From: Pseudomonadota bacterium
Lineage (GTDB): Bacteria; Pseudomonadota; Alphaproteobacteria; Acetobacterales; Acetobacteraceae
Direction of reading: 5' to 3'
Assembly (NCBI GenBank): GCA_021784255.1
Contig: JAJXSZ010000048.1
Span: 1-12,762 of the forward strand
DNA: 12,762 nt
Shown: positions 6,851 to 12,762 of the stretch, piece by piece
Numbering within the stretch: position 1 is the stretch's first letter
How the letters are laid out: every line of letters begins with the position of its first letter
Position numbers and translations under genes: made by a program
The notes under the pieces: model-generated
The model's database searches: none
The model's input: only the letters and a program-made list of their open reading frames with translations
Told to the model about the DNA's origin: nothing

Positions 6851-8140
6851 TCAGCCGGGAATTTCGGCGCGGTCGCGGCGGCGGTAATGCAGCAGCGCCA
6901 GGCGGGCGGTGCGGCGCACCAGCCCGTGCAGCGGGATCGGCGCAAGCTTCGTGGGCGCGAGGGCCAGTTGTTCGTCCGCCACGCCGAGCACGGCGTCGCG
7001 CATCACCTCGCCCATGCCCATGGCGAGGGCGAGGCCGCGGCCGTTGCAGCCGGTCCAGCCGATCAGCCCGTCCGGCGTGCGGTGCAGGCGCGGCAGGCGG
7101 TCCGTGGTCATGGCGATGCGCCCGCCCCAGAAGAACGGAAAGTCGATGCCGGCGAGTTCGGGAAAGACCGCGCCCAGCCTGGCGCGCACCACCGGCGGCA
7201 GGCGCTGGCGGGCGAAGGCCTGGATCGCGAGCGCGCCGCCGCTGATCAGCCGGCCCTCGCGGTCCTTGTGGAAATAGCGCAGGTCGTAGCGCGTGTCGGA
7301 GGCTGCCTCGTCGCCGGGCAGGATGCGCGCGGCGACGCCCGGCGGCAGGATCTCCGTCGCGAGCTGGTAGCTGTCGACCGGCACCACGGTGCGCGCGAGG
7401 CCCGGCCAGAGCGAATCCGCGTAGGCGGCGGTGACGACGACCAGCTTGCGGCAGCGGACGGCGCCGCGCGCGGTGAAGACGCGCCAGCCGTCGGCCTCGC
7501 GGACGAGGCGCAGGGCGCGGCTGTGCTCGTGGATGCGCACACCCTCCTGCTGGGCGGCGCGGGCGAGGCCGCGGGTGAAGGCAAGCGGGTTGACGTGGCC
7601 GCCGCCGGCATGGCGCCAGCCGCCGGCATAGGCCGCACTGCCGAGATGCGCGGCCATCGCCGTCGCGTCGAGATATTCCGCGGGGGCGCCGCGGCCGGCC
7701 CATTGCGCCGCGCGGCGTGCGGCGAGGCGGGCGCGGCCGGGCGTGTGGGCGGGCTGGATCCAGCCGGCGCGCACGGCGTCGCAGTCGATGGCATAGCGCG
7801 CGATGGTATCGAACAGGCGATCGGCCGACGCCTGGAGCATGGCGAGGAAGCGCTCGCCCCTGCCCTCGCCCATCGCCTTGAGCACGGCCTCGGGGTCGTG
7901 GCGGGTGAGGGTCGGGATCACCTGGCCGTTGTTGCGCCCGGAGGCGCCGGCGCCGATCGTCGCGGCTTCGAGCAGCAGGGTCGCAACACCGGCCCGGCGC
8001 AGCGCGAGGGCGGCGGCGAGGCCTGCGATGCCACCGCCGACCACGGCGACGTCGGCTTCCGCGCCCCCCTCCAGCGGCGCCGCGCCGAACGCCTCGCGCG
8101 CGAGACGTTCGTAGAGAGCCGAGGGCGGGGCAGCAGGCAT
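6851..8140 (-). CDS. FAD-dependent amine/amino-acid oxidoreductase (DadA/PuuB-like)
   Basis: This 429-residue member of the DAO superfamily probably oxidises an amine or amino acid to the imine while reducing FAD, as glycine oxidase, D-amino-acid dehydrogenase and gamma-glutamylputrescine oxidase do. The N-terminal dinucleotide-binding motif is VVGGGIAGL (33-41), with E58 at the end of the next strand as the likely ribose ligand. GASGRNNGQV (65-74) follows and is typical of the PuuB/OrdL branch. The C-terminal FAD contact is GCNGRG (364-369). The start at 8140 has no Shine-Dalgarno match upstream, but a promoter-like sequence ends only 6 bases before the ATG, so the mRNA may be leaderless. 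The gene converges on the dehydrogenase with a 13-bp gap and no visible terminator. It diverges from the transporter operon, so it may process the imported solute. The substrate is unproven. Confidence 0.88.
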   Translation of the reverse strand: MPAAPPSALYERLAREAFGAAPLEGGAEADVAVVGGGIAGLAAALALRRAGVATLLLEAATIGAGASGRNNGQVIPTLTRHDPEAVLKAMGEGRGERFLAMLQASADRLFDTIARYAIDCDAVRAGWIQPAHTPGRARLAARRAAQWAGRGAPAEYLDATAMAAHLGSAAYAGGWRHAGGGHVNPLAFTRGLARAAQQEGVRIHEHSRALRLVREADGWRVFTARGAVRCRKLVVVTAAYADSLWPGLARTVVPVDSYQLATEILPPGVAARILPGDEAASDTRYDLRYFHKDREGRLISGGALAIQAFARQRLPPVVRARLGAVFPELAGIDFPFFWGGRIAMTTDRLPRLHRTPDGLIGWTGCNGRGLALAMGMGEVMRDAVLGVADEQLALAPTKLAPIPLHGLVRRTARLALLHYRRRDRAEIPG

Positions 8141-8146
8141 CGGCAG

Positions 8147-8175
8147 AGGTTAGCCCGCGCGCCGGGCGCCGACAA
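8147..8175 (-). promoter_or_regulatory. Candidate promoter giving a leaderless FAD-oxidoreductase mRNA
   Basis: Read on the reverse strand, TTGTCG (8175-8170) and TAACCT (8152-8147) are 17 bases apart. The -35 matches four of six consensus bases and the -10 three of six, with T, A and final T kept. Transcription would start at about 8140-8141, on the ATG itself. This agrees with the missing ribosome binding site. Confidence 0.35.
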
Positions 8176-8218
8176 CACGGCGCGGCGCGCGGACCGTATC
8201 GCAAGCGTTCCGTCGGAG

Positions 8219-8239
8219 TTGGCTGGCCCGGGCGGCCAA
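8219..8239. promoter_or_regulatory. 21-bp inverted repeat in the divergent region, possible operator
   Basis: The arms TTGGC (8219-8223) and GCCAA (8235-8239) form a dyad centred on 8229. Eight of ten base pairs match across the whole element, and the inner part is CCCGGG-like. It ends nine bases before the candidate -35 of the transporter promoter, a usual place for an activator or a shared divergent regulator. It is too GC-rich at the centre, and lacks a T-run, to be a terminator. Confidence 0.4.
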
Positions 8240-8247
8240 GAATCCGC

Positions 8248-8275
8248 TTGTGCGGCGGGGAGGCGCCTGTAAAGT
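8248..8275 (+). promoter_or_regulatory. Candidate promoter of the ABC transporter operon
   Basis: TTGTGC at 8248-8253 and TAAAGT at 8270-8275 are separated by 16 bases. The -10 keeps four of six consensus bases and is one of the few A/T-rich steps in this region. Transcription would begin near 8282, leaving about 80 bases of leader before ATG 8361. The dyad at 8219-8239 lies just upstream. The match is moderate. Confidence 0.35.
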
Positions 8276-8360
8276 CGCTGCCCGCGCCACGGGGCGGCGC
8301 GACCGGACGGGGAAATGCGCAGCACGCCACGAGCGGGCGGCTGCAGCGAGGGGGAACAGC

Positions 8361-9938
8361 ATGGAAAACGAGTCGGGTGGCAAGCTTGTCCTGGGGCGGC
8401 GCGGGATGGCGCTCGGGGCGGCGACGATGTCGATGGTGGGGGCGCCGCCGGCGCTGGCCGCCGGTACCGGAAAGTTCGTCACAGCCAATAATAACAGTTA
8501 CGATACGCTCGACCCGCATGTCGTGTTCGACATCGGGCGCATCGCCTCGCGGCTCAACCTCTACGACGCGCTGGTGCGCTGGACCGACGACCCGCCGAAG
8601 CTGAACATGTGGCTGGCGGAGAAAGTGGACATCTCGCCCGACGCGCTCACCTACAAATTCACACTGCGGGACGCGAAGTTCCACGACGGGACGCCGATCA
8701 CCGCGGAGGATGTCGTCTACTCCATGGAACGGATCCTGGCGCTGAAGAAGGGCGCCTACGGGCTGTTCTCCTCGGTGGTGAAGCCGGGGACGACGAAGGC
8801 GCTGGACGCGAAGACGGTCCAGTTCACGCTGTCCTCACCTTATGCGGTGTTCATGGCGGTGCTGCCCGAGATGTGGGTGGTCAACGCGAAGATGGTGCGC
8901 GCGCACGAGCACAACGGCGACTGGGGTGGCGCGTGGCTGGCGCGCAACGAGGCGGGGTCCGGCTCGTTCCGGCTCACCCATTACGACCCCGCGGTGGGCT
9001 TCGCCGCCGACCGCTATCCGGCGCATTTCATGGGCTGGGGACCGAAATATCTCGACAGCATCGAGTTCCGCGGCATTCTCGAGGTGGCGAGCCGGGTGCT
9101 GGGGCTCGAGAAGGGTGAGTTCGACGCCCTCGACGGCTATACCCCCTACGACCAGATCAAGCGCATGCGCGGCAAGCCGAAGGTGAAGATCCTCACCAAG
9201 CCGACGCTGCGGACGATGTATTTCGTGATCCATAACCGCCGCCCGCCGCTCGACGACGTGAACATGCGCCGGGCGCTCTGCTATGCCTTCGACTACAACG
9301 GGTTCATCAACAACCTGCTCGACGGCTCGGTGGTGCGCAATGCCGGCATCATTCCCGACCCGATGTGGGGCGCGCCGAAGAACGTCGCCGGCTACACCTA
9401 CGACCTCGACAAGGCCAAGGCGGCGCTGGCGAAGGTGAAGGGGCCGATGCGCACGCTCACCATCAACGCGCTCGGCGGCTACCCGCAGAGCGGCCAGGCG
9501 GCGGAACTGCTGCAGAGCGGGCTGGCGAAGATCGGGGTGAAGACGACGATCCAGAGCCAGCCCTGGCCGGTGGTCGCGGCCCGGCTCGGCGACGAGCAGA
9601 AGAGTGCCGACCTGATCCCGCTGTGGCGCAGCGCCTATTTCGCCGACCCGCACAACTGGACCGGCTACATCTACAACAGCAAGCAGATCGGCCGCGGCAA
9701 TATCAGCTTCTACAGCAACAAGCGGTTCGACGAGCTGACCGACAAGGCGCTCGAGCTGGTGGGCCAGGCGGACCGTCAGCCGCTCTACGAGGAAGCCTCG
9801 CGCATCCTGATCGACGACGCGGCGGGGCTGTTCATCTACAACACCAACTATTTCGGGGCCTTCAGCGACCGCGTGCATGGCGTGCGCTACTGCCCGATCG
9901 CCGACGCCCAGGACATGCGCTGGCAGTGGCTCGCCTGA
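8361..9938 (+). CDS. ABC transporter substrate-binding protein, peptide/opine/nickel family 5
   Basis: This 525-residue periplasmic binding protein captures a solute and delivers it to the two downstream permeases. The start ATG 8361 follows a GAGGGGAA ribosome binding site (8348-8356); upstream codons in frame are low-complexity. The N-terminus has a twin-arginine-like signal: GRRGMALGA (12-20), a short hydrophobic stretch, then PPALA at 29-33 with probable cleavage after A33. The family 5 signature lies at 96-124, ending with the segment DGTPITAEDVVYSMER, and YDTLDPH (47-53) opens the mature domain. The length is normal for family 5. Members bind di- and oligopeptides, opines, nickel chelates or glycosides, and the ligand cannot be read here. 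The next gene begins 10 bp after the stop, so this is the first gene of the operon. Confidence 0.93.
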   Translation: MENESGGKLVLGRRGMALGAATMSMVGAPPALAAGTGKFVTANNNSYDTLDPHVVFDIGRIASRLNLYDALVRWTDDPPKLNMWLAEKVDISPDALTYKFTLRDAKFHDGTPITAEDVVYSMERILALKKGAYGLFSSVVKPGTTKALDAKTVQFTLSSPYAVFMAVLPEMWVVNAKMVRAHEHNGDWGGAWLARNEAGSGSFRLTHYDPAVGFAADRYPAHFMGWGPKYLDSIEFRGILEVASRVLGLEKGEFDALDGYTPYDQIKRMRGKPKVKILTKPTLRTMYFVIHNRRPPLDDVNMRRALCYAFDYNGFINNLLDGSVVRNAGIIPDPMWGAPKNVAGYTYDLDKAKAALAKVKGPMRTLTINALGGYPQSGQAAELLQSGLAKIGVKTTIQSQPWPVVAARLGDEQKSADLIPLWRSAYFADPHNWTGYIYNSKQIGRGNISFYSNKRFDELTDKALELVGQADRQPLYEEASRILIDDAAGLFIYNTNYFGAFSDRVHGVRYCPIADAQDMRWQWLA

Positions 9939-9948
9939 GCCGCTCCGC

Positions 9949-10950
9949 GTGCGGCTACTCGGGCTGATCGCGCGCCGGCTGGTCTGGGTCCCCGCGACCC
10001 TGATCGGCCTGGTGGTGCTGGTGTTCGTGATCTCGCATGTGGTGCCGAGCGATCCGGCGCGGATCCTCGCCGGCGAGAACGCGACGGCGGCGCAGCTCGC
10101 GGCGCTGCGCCACCAGTACGGCTTCGACCGGCCGCTGCCCGAGCAATTGTTGCGCTACATTATCGATGTCGGCCGCGGCGACATGGGCGTGAGCCTCTAT
10201 ACACAGACGCCGGTGGCAAGCGAGGTCTGGCGGCGGCTGCCGGCGACGATGGAGCTCGCGGTCTATGCGATGGCCGCCGCCGTGCTGTTCGGCGTGCCGC
10301 TCGGCGTCGCGGCAGCACTGCGGCGCAATTCGTGGTTCGACCACGCGCTGCGGGTGCTCACCGTCTCGGGGCTCGCGATCGCCGCGTTCTGGCTTGCGAT
10401 CCTCCTGCAATTGCTGTTCGCGATGTGGCTGAACCTCACGCCGGTGCAGGGCCGGGTCAGCGATTTCGGACCGAGCGGCATCACCGGCTTCTACACCATC
10501 GACGCGGCGCTGGCCGGCGACTGGGCGAGCGAGCTCGACGTGCTGCGCCATCTGGCACTGCCGGTGATGACGCTGGCGTTTCCGGCGATGGCGACGATCG
10601 TGCGCTTCACCCGCGCCGGGGTGATCGGCACGCTCGGCAGCTTCTTCGTCGACTACCAGCGCGCGATGGGCGTGCCATGGCGCATCACCGTCTGGCGCTA
10701 CGTGCTGCGCTCGGCGCTGACCGGGACGTTGACGCAGATCGGCCTGGTGTTCGGCAACCTGCTGGCCGGCGCGGTGGTGGTGGAGGCGGTGTTCGACTGG
10801 CCGGGGCTCGGGCAGTTCGCGGTTAATTCGATCCTGCAATCGGATTACAATGCCATTCTCGGCTTCACCATCTATGTCGGCGTGATGTTCATCGTGGTCA
10901 ATCTGCTGATCGATGTCGGGCAGGTGCTGCTCGATCCGCGCGGGCGATGA
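9949..10950 (+). CDS. ABC transporter permease, DppB/GsiC type
   Basis: This inner-membrane subunit forms half of the solute channel. From GTG 9949 it has 333 residues, normal for DppB-like permeases. The N-terminal helix with ARRLVWVPATLIGLVVLVF (8-26) and the HVVPSDPA segment are typical. Further membrane segments lie at about 101-124, 133-160, 203-222, 260-283 and 304-325. The cytoplasmic EAA loop that docks on the ATPase is at about 235-257 and includes DYQRAMGVPWRI. An ATG at 9877 in the same frame would overlap the binding-protein gene by 62 bases and add a polar, arginine-rich leader, so I prefer the GTG 10 bases after the upstream stop. No clear Shine-Dalgarno sequence precedes it, so translation is probably coupled. 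The stop overlaps the next start as ATGA. Confidence 0.9.
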   Translation: MRLLGLIARRLVWVPATLIGLVVLVFVISHVVPSDPARILAGENATAAQLAALRHQYGFDRPLPEQLLRYIIDVGRGDMGVSLYTQTPVASEVWRRLPATMELAVYAMAAAVLFGVPLGVAAALRRNSWFDHALRVLTVSGLAIAAFWLAILLQLLFAMWLNLTPVQGRVSDFGPSGITGFYTIDAALAGDWASELDVLRHLALPVMTLAFPAMATIVRFTRAGVIGTLGSFFVDYQRAMGVPWRITVWRYVLRSALTGTLTQIGLVFGNLLAGAVVVEAVFDWPGLGQFAVNSILQSDYNAILGFTIYVGVMFIVVNLLIDVGQVLLDPRGR

Positions 10951-11810
10951 AGCTGCTCGGCCGCATCGCGCGCGACCCGGTGGCGCTCGCCGGGCTGCTG
11001 GTGCTCGCGGTGATCGTGCTCGCCGCCATTTTCGCGCCACTGCTCGCGACCTATCCGCAGGACGTGACCACCTATCACACCGCCCAGCGGCTACTGCCGC
11101 CGAGTGCCACGCACTGGTTCGGCACCAACCAGATGGGTGGCGACATCTACTCGCGGCTGCTGTTCGGCGCGCGCATCACGCTGATGACGGCGGTGATCGC
11201 GGTCGCGGTCTCGGTGCTCATCGGCGTGCCGATCGGGCTCGTCGGCGGCTATTGGCCGGGCTTCATCGGCGACGGGCTGATGCGGGTCTCGGACGTGTTT
11301 CTGGCGGTGCCGCAGATCGTGCTGGCGATGGCGATCGCGGCGACGCTGGGGCCGCAGATCCAGAACGTGATCCTGGCCCTGTCGCTGACCTACTGGCCGT
11401 TCTGGGCGCGGCTGGTCTATGCCGAGACGCGCAACGCCAAGAACGAGATCTATGTCGAGGCGGCGGTAGCACTCGGGGTGCCGCCGTGGCGGGTGATGGT
11501 GCTGCACATCCTGCCGGCGATCGCGCCATCGCTGATCATCCGCACCTCGATCGGGCTCGGCGGCACGATCCTCACCGCGTCGGCGCTGGGTTTTCTCGGC
11601 CTCGGGCCGCCGCCGCCGTCGCCGGAATGGGGCCGCATGATCGCCGATGCGCGCGCCTTCCTGCCCGGCGCGTGGTGGAACGCGGCGGCACCGGGCATTG
11701 CCATCCTGGTGCTGGTGATGGCGTTCAACCTGATCGGCGACGGGCTGCGCGACGTGCTCGACCCGAAGCTGCGCGGCCAGGCCAGGGCCAGGGGCGGCGC
11801 GGTTGACTGA
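10947..11810 (+). CDS. ABC transporter permease, DppC/GsiD type
   Basis: This second membrane subunit has 287 residues, usual for DppC-type permeases. The N-terminal DPVALAGLLVLAVIVLAAIFAP helix region (10-31) is followed by the periplasmic HWFGTNQMGGDIYSRLLFG segment (56-74), a hallmark of this type. The EAA loop is at 169-191 and includes YVEAAVALGVPPWRVMVLH. GFLGLGPPPPSPEWG and FNLIGDGLRDVLDPKLR near the end are also characteristic. The ATG overlaps the upstream permease stop by four bases (ATGA), and the ATPase start lies inside this gene's last codons, so all four transporter genes are tightly linked. Confidence 0.93.
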   Translation: MKLLGRIARDPVALAGLLVLAVIVLAAIFAPLLATYPQDVTTYHTAQRLLPPSATHWFGTNQMGGDIYSRLLFGARITLMTAVIAVAVSVLIGVPIGLVGGYWPGFIGDGLMRVSDVFLAVPQIVLAMAIAATLGPQIQNVILALSLTYWPFWARLVYAETRNAKNEIYVEAAVALGVPPWRVMVLHILPAIAPSLIIRTSIGLGGTILTASALGFLGLGPPPPSPEWGRMIADARAFLPGAWWNAAAPGIAILVLVMAFNLIGDGLRDVLDPKLRGQARARGGAVD

Positions 11811-12762
11811 GGTCGTGCGCGTGCAGGACGTCTCGGTCGATTTTCCCTCGCCGGGCGGGACGGTGAAGGTGCTGGACCAGGTGAACCTCGCCATCGGCGA
11901 GGGCGAGATCGTCGGGCTGGTCGGCGAATCGGGCTGTGGCAAGACGACGCTGGCGCGGCTGATCCTGGGCGTGCTGCCGAAGGGCGCGGCGGTGCGCGGG
12001 GCGGTGCTTTCGTTCGCGGGCCAGAACGTTCTCGGCGACGGGGCGGAGGCGGCACACCGGCGGCGCGGGTTTCGCATCGGCTTCGTGCCGCAGGAGCCGC
12101 GCGCGGCACTGAGCCCGCTGTTCCCGATCGGGGCGCAGGCGCGCGAGATCCTGCGCTGGTCGGGCGGCGGGCGCGGCGCGGCGGCGCGGCAGCGGGTCGC
12201 GGAGATGTTCGCGCGCGTGCAGTTGCCGGACCCGAACGCCATCATGCACCGCTATCCGCACGAGGTTTCGGGCGGGCAGTTGCAGCGCGTGCTGATCGCC
12301 ATGGCGCTGCTGCGCGAGCCGCGCCTGATCGTCGCCGACGAGCCGACCACGGCGCTCGATGTCACGATCCAGGCACAGATCCTGACGCTGCTGCGCCGCC
12401 TGGCGCGCGAGCAGAAGGTGGCGGTGCTGTTCACGACGCACGACCTCGGCGCCGCGTGGGAGATCTGCGACCGCATCATCGTGATGTATGCCGGGCAGGA
12501 GGCGGAAAGTGCCCCGGTCGAAACGTTCTTCGCGCATCCACGCCACCCCTATGCCGGGCTGCTGCTGGACAGCATGCCGCGGCCGGGCGCGGGGCTGCCG
12601 CAGAGCATCGCCGGCGCGGTGCCGAACCTCGCGGCACCGCCCGCGGGCTGCCGGTTCCATCCGCGCTGCCCGCGCGCGCTCGAGGTCTGCCGCGTCGAGC
12701 GGCCGGCGCCGGCGGGGCCGGCCGGCCAGAGCGTGCGTTGCCACAACCCGTTGCCGGACCGC
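11803..12762 (+). CDS. ABC transporter ATP-binding protein, OppD/DppD type (open at window end)
   Basis: This cytoplasmic ATPase would drive the permease pair. The reading frame is open from TTG 11803 to the last base (320 residues so far) with no stop, so the gene is partial at its 3' end, though probably nearly complete. The motifs in order are Walker A GESGCGKT (41-48), Q97, signature VSGGQ (155-159, replacing LSGGQ), Walker B LIVADE (175-180) and switch H213. The C-terminal oligopeptide-transporter domain carries C283, C289, C296 and C313; comparable cysteines have been linked to an iron-sulfur cluster in some OppD proteins, which is family knowledge and not shown here. The TTG overlaps the upstream stop by eight bases and has AGGGG at 11790-11794. 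GTG 11815 and GTG 11821 are alternative starts. A second ATPase (OppF/DppF type) is expected just outside the window. Confidence 0.88.
   Translation, partial: MTEVVRVQDVSVDFPSPGGTVKVLDQVNLAIGEGEIVGLVGESGCGKTTLARLILGVLPKGAAVRGAVLSFAGQNVLGDGAEAAHRRRGFRIGFVPQEPRAALSPLFPIGAQAREILRWSGGGRGAAARQRVAEMFARVQLPDPNAIMHRYPHEVSGGQLQRVLIAMALLREPRLIVADEPTTALDVTIQAQILTLLRRLAREQKVAVLFTTHDLGAAWEICDRIIVMYAGQEAESAPVETFFAHPRHPYAGLLLDSMPRPGAGLPQSIAGAVPNLAAPPAGCRFHPRCPRALEVCRVERPAPAGPAGQSVRCHNPLPDR

Noticed and set aside
6887..8272. Forward open frame opposite the FAD oxidoreductase (461 codons)
   Set aside because: It has no domain and biased composition; the reverse-strand reading has FAD-binding motifs at both ends.
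9877..9948. Permease start at ATG 9877
   Set aside because: It would overlap the binding-protein gene by 62 bases and add a polar leader before the first membrane helix. GTG 9949 gives a normal N-terminus.

Overview
The window is GC-rich (about 70% by eye) and looks chromosomal and Gram-negative. Its third-position GC bias, GTG and TTG starts, and periplasmic-binding-protein ABC transporter fit an alphaproteobacterium, perhaps of the Acetobacteraceae type. That placement is an impression from protein style, not a phylogenetic result. I see no rRNA, tRNA, CRISPR array, intact mobile element or regulator gene.

Layout. Positions 1-316 hold no gene I can support, but bases 193-299 carry three degenerate copies of a roughly 40-bp unit that may be the leftover end of an insertion sequence. 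A forward block follows: an acyl-CoA/3-ketoacid CoA-transferase (317-1909), a 139-bp gap with a possible promoter and a perfect 12-bp direct repeat, then hyuA (2049-4088), hyuB (4091-6097) and a short-chain dehydrogenase (6094-6837). The last three are packed with a 2-bp gap and an ATGA overlap and are probably one transcript. A convergent reverse-strand gene (6851-8140) encodes a DadA/PuuB-type FAD oxidoreductase. A 220-bp divergent region separates it from a forward transporter operon: a substrate-binding protein with a Tat-like signal (8361-9938), two permeases (9949-10950 and 10947-11810), and an OppD/DppD-type ATPase that starts at TTG 11803 and is still open at the window end.

How the genes may work together. 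The transporter would bring in a peptide-like, opine-like or otherwise nitrogenous solute. The divergent FAD enzyme is of the kind that oxidises amines or amino acids. HyuA and HyuB form an ATP-dependent enzyme of the hydantoinase/oxoprolinase/acetone-carboxylase superfamily. The chemistry of the left block can be read two ways. In the first, ATP-dependent opening of a cyclic amide is followed by oxidation and CoA activation. In the second, a secondary alcohol is oxidised to a ketone by the dehydrogenase, carboxylated by HyuAB, and the 3-keto acid is passed to CoA by the CoA-transferase. The second reading resembles the known logic of acetone and acetophenone degradation and is the most interesting hypothesis here, but the sequence alone does not decide between them.
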